Source of the DNA: Woeseia sp.
GTDB taxonomy: Bacteria; Pseudomonadota; Gammaproteobacteria; Steroidobacterales; Woeseiaceae
NCBI GenBank assembly: GCA_021773015.1
Contig: JAJFKW010000001.1
Coordinates: forward strand, 1,409,305 to 1,473,304
Direction of reading: 5' to 3'
DNA: 64,000 nt
Numbering within the stretch: the stretch's first letter is position 1; every line of letters begins with the position of its first letter. The notes beneath the pieces were generated by a model, which worked only from the letters and a program-made list of their open reading frames with translations, was not told the DNA's origin and did no database searches. This document shows positions 56,423 through 64,000 of the stretch, piece after piece. The position numbers and the translations under genes are program-made.

Positions 56423-58144
56423 TTACGCAGACCTTAGTTTTGCAGTCGCTTTGGAGTCAACATTCAGATCACTCGTGATCTCGACACCGTATGCCGAGCG
56501 CGCGTGCTCTATCGAGACAAAACGGTCCAGCACGTCTTGCCGAACAGCCTCCGGTTCGCGATCGTATGAGTTGCCGTAACCGCCGCCGCCTCCAGTCCGA
56601 GAACGAATCACGGTGCCTGCCGGGACCTTGACGCCATTCACCTTTAGCAGCTCGAGTTTCTCTTCTCCTGGCCGTTCAACAACGACCAACGGTGGTAATC
56701 CGTTTTGACCGTCGAACAATCCCCAAGCAGTCGTTTTGGAACGTTCAAACCACAGGAATAGATCTGAATCTGCGTCCACCAAATATTCGCGATAGGTGCC
56801 ATTGCCACCACGATACTTGCCTGCGCCGCCGGAATCCTGACGTATGCCATAAGAAAGCAATTGCAGTGGATACTTACTTTCAAAAACTTCAACAGGAATA
56901 TCCTTAAAACTACCGTTAACATTGTTGATCAATGAACTTTCGCCGTCACTACTGTCCGACGCGCCCCAGCCGCCGGTAGTAGGCTCTATCATCAAATAGA
57001 ATTCGTCATCGTTGCGCGTATCCAGTCCTGCTACTGTGATAACCATCGAATCACCGTAGTGTGCTGCGGCAGCCTTTTCGGGCATCACGGGTGCCAGCGC
57101 TTTTATCACCAAATCAATCAATAAACCGAGCGATGAGAAATACCAGCCGCAAGCTGCCGGTTCTTGTGCGGAAAAAATCGTTCGCTCAGGCGCCGTTACC
57201 TCTAACGGTCTGAATGAGCCGCCGTTGGGAGACACTTCAGAGCAGATTAATAATTTGTACGCAACGCGTGCTGCGGCGATGGTCTGCGTAAAGCCGCAGT
57301 TTACCGGGCCCCGCGCTTGTGCGGCAGAACCTGCCAAATCGATAGTCATTGCATCGCCCGCAATTGTAAGCTCGAGCTTCACCGGCAATGGATCACTGCC
57401 CAAACCGTCGTCATCCAAGAATCCGTCCGCGCTGTAAGTGCCATCGGGCAAGTTGGCTACCGCATCGCGCTCTAGCTGCTCTGTCTGCTTGAAAATCTGA
57501 TCTCGGGCGGCCCAAATAATCTCTTCACCGAATCGATCGAACAACGCTCGCATGCGAATTTCGCCGGTGCGGCCTGCGGCAACCTGCGCATTCATATCGC
57601 CTACCGTTGCTTCGCCGAAACGACTGTTCCTGCGCAGCAAATCGATGACGTCTTCTCGCGGTTTGCCATCCTCGTATAGCCGTGTCGGCCCCCATCGCAT
57701 GCCTTCCTGATAAATCTCATGCGAATCGACGGGTGTTCCTGGATCTTTAGCGCCGACGTCAAGCCAGTGTGCGCGTGACGCGGCAAATCCGACTCGCGAG
57801 CCACGCCAAAAGATCGGCATGATGATCGTTGAGTCGTTCAAGTGCGTGCCGGTCATATATGAATCGTTCATATAAAACACGTCACCATCTTTGAAATAGT
57901 CCCAACCGTGCTCATCCGCAATCAGCTTCACGCAGATTTCAAGGTTGCCTAGAAATAGTGGAAGCCCTAAAGACTGCCCAAGTACTTCACCTTGCGCATC
58001 GATGAGTGCTACCGAACAATCCTTACCTTCGTATATAACGGGCGTGAATGCGCTGCGAATTAGCGTTGCGTTCATGTCTTTCGCAATCGAAATGAATGCG
58101 TTGCGAATAATTTCAGTGGTAATCGGGTCGACAGATGCCATCAT
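56423..58144 (-). CDS. hyuB: Hydantoinase B/oxoprolinase family subunit (copy 2)
   Basis: About 573 residues of the HyuB family, with 'DPITTEIIRNAFISIAKDMNATLIRSAF', 'MNDSYMTGTHLNDSTIIMPIF' and the C-terminal 'TGGGGGYGNSYDREPEAVRQDV'. The block equivalent to 'HNSDVGG' in copy 1 reads 'RAHWLDVGAKDPGTP', so the two copies differ in the active-site region and probably in substrate. The ATG at 58144 follows AGGAG and overlaps the copy 2 hyuA stop by 4 bases, so the two are translationally coupled. Confidence 0.9.
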   Translation of the reverse strand: MMASVDPITTEIIRNAFISIAKDMNATLIRSAFTPVIYEGKDCSVALIDAQGEVLGQSLGLPLFLGNLEICVKLIADEHGWDYFKDGDVFYMNDSYMTGTHLNDSTIIMPIFWRGSRVGFAASRAHWLDVGAKDPGTPVDSHEIYQEGMRWGPTRLYEDGKPREDVIDLLRRNSRFGEATVGDMNAQVAAGRTGEIRMRALFDRFGEEIIWAARDQIFKQTEQLERDAVANLPDGTYSADGFLDDDGLGSDPLPVKLELTIAGDAMTIDLAGSAAQARGPVNCGFTQTIAAARVAYKLLICSEVSPNGGSFRPLEVTAPERTIFSAQEPAACGWYFSSLGLLIDLVIKALAPVMPEKAAAAHYGDSMVITVAGLDTRNDDEFYLMIEPTTGGWGASDSSDGESSLINNVNGSFKDIPVEVFESKYPLQLLSYGIRQDSGGAGKYRGGNGTYREYLVDADSDLFLWFERSKTTAWGLFDGQNGLPPLVVVERPGEEKLELLKVNGVKVPAGTVIRSRTGGGGGYGNSYDREPEAVRQDVLDRFVSIEHARSAYGVEITSDLNVDSKATAKLRSA

Positions 58145-60156
58145 CGTTTCTCCTGTCGCATGATAATACTGCCCTGCTCGTCGAGAACGACACGCCAATT
58201 GGGCGGCACAACGGTCGTTGCACTCTGCTCCTCAATAATGAGCGGTCCTGACTCTGCATAGTCTGCACCTAAGCAGTCCCGTGCGACTATTGGTGTCGTA
58301 TGCTCTTTGCCGTCAAAGACAATACAGCGTTCGCCAATAACGGGGCGTTGATTGCCTGACACTGTCGCGCTGGCGTTTGTGTATTTTTGCAACGCACCGA
58401 AAACCGCTAGTCGTAAGTTAACGAACTCAATCGGTGCGTTTGGACTGGAGTGTCCATAGCGCCGATCATGCGCAGCATGGAACTCAGCGGCAATCGACCT
58501 CATGTCACCCGTCCCCACCGGAACGTTTATAGTGTATTCCTGGCCCAGGTAACGCATGTCGGCTGAGCGAAGGAACGAAATGTCGGCGTCCGCAATACCC
58601 TCAGCCATGATGGTTGCCCGGCCCTCTGCCTCCAATTCATCGTAGACAGCGTTCATGTCCGCCATGCCCACGGCACTGGCCGGTTGAAAGAAGCTTCTGG
58701 TAAAATCGTGCCTAAGATCAGTCTGCAGCATGCCCCATGCGGAAAATGTCCCCGGAAACTTAGGGACGAGAACTTCCCGAATATCCAACTCATCCGCGAG
58801 AAATGCAGCGGCCATAGGGCCGGCGCCACCGAACGCGACCAAGGTAAATTCTCGAGGGTCTAGTCCCTGGCTTACCGTTATTGTGCGCATGGCGTCTGCC
58901 ATGGCGGCATTTGAGATGGCAAGTATGCCCTCTGCAAACGCGGCGGAATCAAGCCCCGCCTGTGGTGCTAGGCTCTCGATAGCCGCGGTAGCAGCAGCCA
59001 TGTCCAGCGACATATCACCACCCAATAGCGACTTCGCGCCAAGCCGCCCCAAAAATAAATTTGCGTCGGTGACGGTTGGCGCTGTGCCGCCCCGTCCATA
59101 ACATGCGGGCCCCGGAATCGATCCAGCACTATGTGGCCCGACCCGCACAGCTCCGTTTTGCATCCACGCTATGGAGCCACCACCCTGACCGATCGTTTGG
59201 ATATCGACGATCGACATAAGTAGCGGCAAGCCTTCCAGTTCTGTCTCCAAGGTTGCGTTCGCCTTGCCATCGATAACCAAACTCAGGTCGAATGATGTGC
59301 CACCCATATCGACACACAGCAGATTCTTGCGCTTGCTATTTGCCGCCAGTGCGGTGCCTGCGATGGTGCCGCCTACTGGCCCCGATAGAAGTGTAAATAC
59401 TGGATTTTTTTGCGCGCTGTCCGCGGTCGATACACCACCGCTTGACTGCATGATATGCACGGTTGCACCCATATCAAGGTCGCGTAGTTGGTCCTGCAGA
59501 CTACCGAGGTAACGCTGCACGACCGGCGCAACGTAGGCATTCATTACGGCCGACGATGCTCGCTCATACTCTCTCCACTCACGCGCAACTTCATGCGACA
59601 AGGATATCGAGACGTCAGGCAACGCTTCTGCAAGAATTCTGCGTGCAGCAATTTCGTGCGCTGAATGGGCATAGGCGTGTACAAAACAAATCGCGACCGC
59701 GTTGATACCTTCGTCGCGCACCTTCTTAATTATCGGCTCGAAGTCGCCGCGATTAAGCGGCTCTAATTCGCGCCCGTCCCACGCAAGTCGGCCTCGAACT
59801 TCATGTACATCTCGGCGAGGCACCAACTGTTCGGGCTTGCTGTAGCTCAGATCATAAAGCGTATGACGATTGCCGCGCGCAATGGTGTACGAATCGCCGA
59901 GACCAGCAGTTGCAATCAATAGAACGCGTTCGCCACGACGTTCAAGAAAAGCGTTGAGGCCGACAGTCGTACCGTGCACAAAGAAGCTGACGTCGGCAAG
60001 ATCCGATACCAGATCTTTTATCCCATTGATCACGCCGCCTGCCGGATTTTCCGGCGTGGTTGCCACTTTGCCGACAAATACCGGCCCGTCGGAAGGTTCA
60101 ATCACAATGTCGGTGAAGGTGCCACCGATATCTGCAGACACTCGGTATTTTGTCAT
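58141..60156 (-). CDS. hyuA: Hydantoinase A/oxoprolinase family subunit (copy 2)
   Basis: A 671-residue HyuA subunit. 'SADIGGTFTDIVIEP' opens it, then 'HGTTVGLNAFLERRG', 'VAREWREYERASSAV', 'CVDMGGTSFDLSLVIDG' and 'FGGAGPMAAAFLADEL'. It is the more standard of the two HyuA forms, with 'LLSGPVGGTIAG' where copy 1 has 'MVESGPASGFWGA'. Overlaps hyuB copy 2 by 4 bases, showing that this A/B pair works together. The leader to its ATG carries interleaved inverted repeats after the TonB receptor gene. Confidence 0.9.
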   Translation of the reverse strand: MTKYRVSADIGGTFTDIVIEPSDGPVFVGKVATTPENPAGGVINGIKDLVSDLADVSFFVHGTTVGLNAFLERRGERVLLIATAGLGDSYTIARGNRHTLYDLSYSKPEQLVPRRDVHEVRGRLAWDGRELEPLNRGDFEPIIKKVRDEGINAVAICFVHAYAHSAHEIAARRILAEALPDVSISLSHEVAREWREYERASSAVMNAYVAPVVQRYLGSLQDQLRDLDMGATVHIMQSSGGVSTADSAQKNPVFTLLSGPVGGTIAGTALAANSKRKNLLCVDMGGTSFDLSLVIDGKANATLETELEGLPLLMSIVDIQTIGQGGGSIAWMQNGAVRVGPHSAGSIPGPACYGRGGTAPTVTDANLFLGRLGAKSLLGGDMSLDMAAATAAIESLAPQAGLDSAAFAEGILAISNAAMADAMRTITVSQGLDPREFTLVAFGGAGPMAAAFLADELDIREVLVPKFPGTFSAWGMLQTDLRHDFTRSFFQPASAVGMADMNAVYDELEAEGRATIMAEGIADADISFLRSADMRYLGQEYTINVPVGTGDMRSIAAEFHAAHDRRYGHSSPNAPIEFVNLRLAVFGALQKYTNASATVSGNQRPVIGERCIVFDGKEHTTPIVARDCLGADYAESGPLIIEEQSATTVVPPNWRVVLDEQGSIIMRQEKR

Positions 60157-60195
60157 GTTGCGTATCGCCCGTTACTCATCTACCAGTCAACACTA

Positions 60196-60246
60196 GTTTG
60201 CACCAAGTTGATCGCCGATCCTCGTGCAAACTTTCGATCGGCGATC
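60196..60246 (-). promoter_or_regulatory. Interleaved inverted repeats before hyuA copy 2
   Basis: GATCGCCGATC (60210-60220) pairs perfectly with GATCGGCGATC (60236-60246), and GTTTGCAC (60196-60203) pairs perfectly with GTGCAAAC (60224-60231). In the transcript the arms alternate A-B-A'-B', so they are either mutually exclusive hairpins or an H-type pseudoknot. The set ends about 40 bases before the hyuA start. Confidence 0.65.
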
Positions 60247-60276
60247 GTGCTCGGCTGATTATGCGCCGCTTGGGGC

Positions 60277-62490
60277 TCAGAAGAAGTTGTAACGCAATTT
60301 GACGTTCCAGATTCGCCCGGGCGCCCGCGCGGAAAACCCACCGGCAACCCACTCCGAATTATATATCTCGTCGCTCAAATTATAGACAGATCCGGTGACA
60401 TCCCACTTGCCGTTTTCTGCTTCAACACCTATACGTGCATTGACGAGGCTGAGGGCATCGCGCGCCGTAGAATTTTCAACATCCCAGAATTGTTCGCCGC
60501 GACGCTCGTAGTCAGCTCTCGCGAATAACTCAAGAGAATCGGTAATAGGTGTTCTGAATTGAAATCCAAGATTCACCGTATTTTCTGCGATGTAAGGAGC
60601 ATCGTTACCGACCACCGTTGGGTCAACTTCATAACGATCAATCTCTGACTCGGTAAAACCAAACGCGGCGAAAATATCCACACTGTCTGAAGCTTTGTAA
60701 ACGATGTCCACCTCGCCGCCGCTCAGTGACACCTCATCTATGCTGGTCAGTATCTGGGCGCTAATTGCGCCAATAAAGGAGAAGAATTGCTGATTCTCTA
60801 CGTCGGAACTAAACACTGCCGCGTTCAAACGCAATCTATCGTCAAGAAAGCGACCCTTGAATCCGATCTCGAAGGACTCTGTCTCTTCAGCTTTGACAAC
60901 ATCTGTAACACCATTGAGGCCGGCACCTGCGGCAATCACAGAAATTCCTACCTGGTTAAATTGCCCGCTGCGAAAGCCTTCGCCCCAAGTTGCATAGATG
61001 TTGGTGGAGTCATTAGGCTGAAAACGCAGTGTAACTTTCGGCTGAACCTTGTCGAACGTTTCCGGCGGTGGACTCGACGCGGCGGGAAATTGCTCCGGCG
61101 AAACAGTCTGATCGCGTTCTTCCTCATCGTAGCGCAGTGCAAGCGACAGATCCCATTGGTCGTTCAACTCGAAATCCAAGCTTCCGAAGACGGCGAACGA
61201 CGTATTGTCATTGTCATCCGCCAGAAAAGAGAGCGATGTATTGCGCGGATCGGTAGTTGGACTGCGCTCAAGTCGTATTATTCCCTGGCCCGTATCAACA
61301 CCAGTTGACAGAGAAACAAATCTGTCCCAATCCAGATAGTAGGCACCAACCTCCCACCGAACACGACTGTCATCCGGCGATGTCAATCGAATTTCCTGAG
61401 TAAATGCCTCGATATCGAAGAAGCCGGTCTGGGTTCCGTCGAATCCGAACAACCCTGCTGCACTGCGTGCGTTCGTGTATGGAAATTGATCTGAGTCGCC
61501 CCATTCTTCGATATCGGTAAAAGATGTCGTTGACACAAAAGTACCGATATCGGTTTCCCAATCCAGCTTCAACGAAAAGTCCAGCATATCGCGTTCGCCG
61601 GTATCGATATTGTTGTCACGCACTGGCAATACATTGTTCGCGTCAATTGGACCGGTGTCTGTTCCGAATGCGGTCGCAGTAATTCCGTCAGCAGCGATAT
61701 CCACTGCTTGGTATTGAAAACCAATGCCGCGTCCCTTATGCATTGAGATCGCCGCACGAAAATCTGCAGAAAACGCATCACTCGGCTCAAAAATTAGACG
61801 GCCGCGAACTGTTTGATCTTCGAATCTATCGGCCTTTTCGCCGCGCGTGATGTTGTCGAGATAACCGTCTCGATCAACATAGTTCGCTGACAGTTGCCCG
61901 TACCACCGGTCTTCAACCAGCGGCCCACCAAAAGACGCTTGGACAGTATATTCGTCACCGTTGCCGCCCCCAACTTGAAGATAACCGTACTTGTCGTTAG
62001 TTGGACGCCTTGTGTTGATTACGATGGCGCCACCGGTTGCGTTTCTGCCGTAGATCGCACCTTGTGGCCCCTTAACAACCTCGATGCTCTCGATATCAAA
62101 CAGCTCCTGACGAAATTGCAACGCGCTGAACTGGAGCACACCGTCAACAATTGTCGCTACTGGAGCCTCACCGTTGCGAACTTGCGTAACACCGCGAATA
62201 CTTAAGAAACTCGTGCCAATGCCTTGTGAGGTTGCCAACGTTACATTGGGAGTCAGTGCAACAAAGTCTTCAACTCGTTGAATGCCGGCGTCCTGAATCA
62301 TTTGTGCATTGAATGCCGTAACCGCAATAGGGGCCTCAAGCGCGGATTCATTGCGTCGCCTCGCCGTTACCACTATTTCTTCAAGCGCGAATGAGCCATC
62401 GGCTGCGGAATCCTGAGCGACTGTGGGCATGGCCAGCAATATCGCCGATCCTGCCGCCGTAAGGAATCTAATCGATTTGAAAAAGTGCAT
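60277..62490 (-). CDS. TonB-dependent outer-membrane receptor (second)
   Basis: About 737 residues. The signal peptide ends near 'AMPTVAQD', then 'FALEEIVVTARRRNESALEAPIAV' and a plug with 'IESIEVVKGPQGAIYGRNATGGAIVINTRRP'. The barrel ends 'RIWNVKLRYNFF' with terminal Phe. It probably imports the compound handled by the downstream HyuA/HyuB enzymes, since it is the first gene of that same-strand run. ATG 62490 with a G-rich ribosome site is preferred to the extended frame at 62529. Ligand not predictable from sequence. Confidence 0.92.
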   Translation of the reverse strand: MHFFKSIRFLTAAGSAILLAMPTVAQDSAADGSFALEEIVVTARRRNESALEAPIAVTAFNAQMIQDAGIQRVEDFVALTPNVTLATSQGIGTSFLSIRGVTQVRNGEAPVATIVDGVLQFSALQFRQELFDIESIEVVKGPQGAIYGRNATGGAIVINTRRPTNDKYGYLQVGGGNGDEYTVQASFGGPLVEDRWYGQLSANYVDRDGYLDNITRGEKADRFEDQTVRGRLIFEPSDAFSADFRAAISMHKGRGIGFQYQAVDIAADGITATAFGTDTGPIDANNVLPVRDNNIDTGERDMLDFSLKLDWETDIGTFVSTTSFTDIEEWGDSDQFPYTNARSAAGLFGFDGTQTGFFDIEAFTQEIRLTSPDDSRVRWEVGAYYLDWDRFVSLSTGVDTGQGIIRLERSPTTDPRNTSLSFLADDNDNTSFAVFGSLDFELNDQWDLSLALRYDEEERDQTVSPEQFPAASSPPPETFDKVQPKVTLRFQPNDSTNIYATWGEGFRSGQFNQVGISVIAAGAGLNGVTDVVKAEETESFEIGFKGRFLDDRLRLNAAVFSSDVENQQFFSFIGAISAQILTSIDEVSLSGGEVDIVYKASDSVDIFAAFGFTESEIDRYEVDPTVVGNDAPYIAENTVNLGFQFRTPITDSLELFARADYERRGEQFWDVENSTARDALSLVNARIGVEAENGKWDVTGSVYNLSDEIYNSEWVAGGFSARAPGRIWNVKLRYNFF

Positions 62491-62616
62491 GTGTCGAACC
62501 CCCCATAAAAATTCAGTATCGAAACGCAAAAAATCGAGATATCGCGACCACTACGTGGGCGGAGATACATCCGGCCCGCCGACGTAAAAGCGCACAACAT
62601 CACAACTAATCTTAAC

Positions 62617-62638
62617 TTTACTTAAATTTTTAAGTAAA
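62617..62638. promoter_or_regulatory. 22-bp palindromic operator
   Basis: TTTACTTAAA and TTTAAGTAAA are perfect 10-bp inverted arms around TT. The palindrome lies between the divergent TonB receptor and XRE-cupin genes, 11 bp from the regulator's -35, and on the other strand it overlaps a possible -35/-10 region (TTTACT, 18 bp, TAAGAT). This is the expected place for the regulator's operator. Confidence 0.7.
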
Positions 62639-62649
62639 TCAAATATTTT

Positions 62650-62677
62650 TTGACATTGCTCGCGATGTGACTAGAAT
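62650..62677 (+). promoter_or_regulatory. Promoter of the XRE-cupin regulator gene
   Basis: Consensus TTGACA at 62650-62655 and TAGAAT at 62672-62677 with a 16-bp spacer, 39 bp before the ATG. Confidence 0.65.
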
Positions 62678-62716
62678 TGCCGCATCACTTGCAGCGCAGC
62701 AGCGGAATCGATTGGC

Positions 62717-63319
62717 ATGACGACCCAGGCAAACACCACTAGCCCTTTTAAAAGATCGATCGGCAGCATACTCAAGGCGCGGCGATTGGAACTCGGGCTG
62801 ACGCTGCAGGAATTGGCCGCACGTGCGGAATTGTCCGCAGCGTTCATTTCGCAGGCAGAGCGGGGCAAGGCTACGCCTTCCATCGTTTCGCTGATCAACA
62901 TGGCTAAGGCGCTGGAAACGGACATCCACTACTTCATAACACCGCCCTCACCCACCAGTTTGGTTCGCCGGGCGTCCAACCCGCAGTATGTGGATATCGA
63001 CTCGCCCGTCGTCTACAAGCGCCTCGACGCAGAAATTCGCAATCAGCGCATGAATGCACTGATCATGGAAATTCCACCAGGAACCAAGCTACCAGTCGTG
63101 CATCGCGCGGAAGGCGAGGATTTTTTCTACGTTTTGGAAGGAGAGGTCGAGCAACGAATCGGCGACAAGGTGTTCACATTGAAGAAAGGTGACTGTGCGC
63201 ATCACAATACGCAAATTGATCACGACGTCGATAACAAAAGCAGGAAAACTGCAAAGCTGCTCTGGGTTGGTACGCCGGTTCTATTTCCGTCAAGCCTCGA
63301 CAAACCCAATGACGGTTAA
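62717..63319 (+). CDS. XRE-family transcriptional regulator with cupin domain
   Basis: A 200-residue regulator. Residues about 13-68 form an XRE/Cro helix-turn-helix ('LELGLTLQELAARAELSAAFISQAERGKATPS'). Residues about 105-185 form a cupin_2 sensor barrel ('KLPVVHRAEGEDFFYVLEGEVEQRIGDK', 'LKKGDCAHH'). Such HTH-cupin proteins control amine, amino-acid and peptide catabolism by binding the inducer in the cupin. It is divergent from the TonB/Hyu run, with a palindrome between, so it is the likely regulator of both sides. Confidence 0.9.
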   Translation: MTTQANTTSPFKRSIGSILKARRLELGLTLQELAARAELSAAFISQAERGKATPSIVSLINMAKALETDIHYFITPPSPTSLVRRASNPQYVDIDSPVVYKRLDAEIRNQRMNALIMEIPPGTKLPVVHRAEGEDFFYVLEGEVEQRIGDKVFTLKKGDCAHHNTQIDHDVDNKSRKTAKLLWVGTPVLFPSSLDKPNDG

Positions 63320-63373
63320 CCGAAAATCTAATATTGCGACGGCTGCATAGGCAGATGTTGGCCAGTCATATCT

Positions 63374-63916
63374 ATGAAAACACTGGTTGTCACTACTCAG
63401 CTCGGTGAGTTTGAGCTCGCACTCCAGATTGATCGGGCACCGAAAACTTGCGCGTACTTCGAAGCAATTGCACAGAAAAACGCGCTCGATAATTCAATAA
63501 TTTTTCGCATCATATCGCACGACAATCATCGACCGGGCGACACTTGCCCGATTCAAGTGGTGCAAATCGGTACGCCGCAAAAGTTCTCAACCGCAAGGGA
63601 GTCGATTACTCACGAAAACACGCGCCAAACCGGATTATGCCATCGAAAATGGACCGTATCGGCAGCACGTTTCGATGCTGGAGAGCTGTATCGCAGTTTT
63701 TTTGTGTGCATGCGCGACGAACCCGAACTCGATTTTGGTGGGCGACGTCAGCCTGATGGAGAAGGATATGCGGCTTTCGGTCATGTGATCGATGGGTTTG
63801 CAACACTGGAAAAAATATTTGGGCGCGCTGAGGATGACGAAATGCTACGCGACCCTATCCCCGTATTTGAGATTTCGCTGCTGGAGGAACTTCACAGTGA
63901 TCAACAAAACGGCTGA
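63374..63916 (+). CDS. Cyclophilin-type peptidyl-prolyl isomerase
   Basis: A 180-residue cyclophilin without signal peptide, so cytosolic. 'VVTTQLGEFELALQIDRAPKTCAYF' opens the barrel, 'IIFRII...VVQIG' holds the catalytic Arg segment, and 'FFVCMRDEPELDFGG' and 'GYAAFGHVIDGFATLEKIFG' are the core strands. It is more diverged than housekeeping PpiB. It lies 54 bp after the regulator on the same strand and 13 bp before a proline-iminopeptidase-like gene, which suggests a job on proline-containing peptides in this pathway and not general folding. Confidence 0.85.
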   Translation: MKTLVVTTQLGEFELALQIDRAPKTCAYFEAIAQKNALDNSIIFRIISHDNHRPGDTCPIQVVQIGTPQKFSTARESITHENTRQTGLCHRKWTVSAARFDAGELYRSFFVCMRDEPELDFGGRRQPDGEGYAAFGHVIDGFATLEKIFGRAEDDEMLRDPIPVFEISLLEELHSDQQNG

Positions 63917-63929
63917 TAAGGATTTTTGA

Positions 63930-64000
63930 ATGAATGCACTCTATCCGACAATTGAACCGTTCAACGTAGGCCAGATACGCGTCTCAGAAATACACAACAT
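63930..64000 (+). CDS. Proline iminopeptidase-like hydrolase, N-terminal fragment
   Basis: Only the first 23 codons are in the window. 'MNALYPTIEPFNVGQIRVSE' resembles the start of proline iminopeptidases of the alpha/beta-hydrolase S33 family ('LYP.I.PY..G.L.V'), which release N-terminal proline from peptides. AGGA lies upstream of the ATG. The catalytic serine region is beyond the edge, so the assignment is tentative; the neighbouring cyclophilin supports it. Confidence 0.5.
   Translation, partial: MNALYPTIEPFNVGQIRVSEIHN

Noticed and set aside
51173-64000. Genomic island or transposon carrying the hyu cluster
   Set aside because: No transposase, integrase, flanking direct repeat or clear change in base use was seen at either end. 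The tRNA at 46577 is a possible insertion site, but no copy of its 3' end was found further along.

Overview
The window is ordinary-looking chromosome from a gammaproteobacterium, probably free-living and marine. The call rests on gammaproteobacterial-style neighbourhoods: the rpsU-yqeY-dnaG-rpoD macromolecular-synthesis operon divergent from tsaD-folB-folK, the methyltransferase-rhodanese-tolC-waaA string, cca next to uppP, mpl, and a class II ribonucleotide reductase split in two as in Pseudomonas. TonB-dependent receptors, WaaA and TolC show a diderm with LPS. I cannot name the genus. No IS element, prophage or CRISPR array was found.

Layout. 1-324 is the tail of a PhoX-type phosphatase. 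372-4726 is tkt-gap-pgk (minus). 4961-7493 is metK-ahcY, the SAM/SAH cycle. 7685-16886 holds cpdA, a TraB/GumN protein, rubredoxin, hemL, a LON-domain protein, mpl, a small membrane protein, rnd, adk and a PPi-dependent phosphofructokinase (pfp). 17171-19210 is a proton-pumping pyrophosphatase (hppA). With pfp and the tkt-gap-pgk block this points to PPi-linked glycolysis/gluconeogenesis. 19296-25953 holds a c-di-GMP sensor protein and the tolC/waaA string. 26097-29039 is nrdJa-nrdJb, whose promoter carries a near-perfect NrdR-type operator; divergent from it is an Hsp20 gene. 30187-46538 is housekeeping: DegQ protease, lytic transglycosylase, cca, uppP, MidA-like methyltransferase, pteridine reductase, folK, folB, tsaD, rpsU, yqeY, dnaG, rpoD.

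46577-47140 is unusual: a CAU-anticodon tRNA is followed by about four tandem copies of a 112-113 bp non-coding unit. Each unit can fold into a long hairpin. Base changes in the third copy keep the pairing through G-U wobble only if the plus strand is the RNA. An HDOD-domain protein follows.

48655-64000 is accessory, catabolic DNA. A TonB receptor faces a seven-gene minus-strand run: a second TonB receptor, two complete HyuA/HyuB (hydantoinase/oxoprolinase) pairs, an EthD-like small protein and an MDR-family oxidoreductase. Divergent from it is an XRE-cupin regulator followed by a cyclophilin and the start of a proline-iminopeptidase-like gene. A 22-bp palindrome lies in the shared promoter, and interleaved inverted repeats lie between the second receptor and the first HyuA. 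The simplest reading is an inducible system that imports and opens a cyclic amide, lactam or cyclic peptide, with ketone carboxylation as the alternative. This cluster and the tandem hairpin repeats are the best candidates for undescribed biology.
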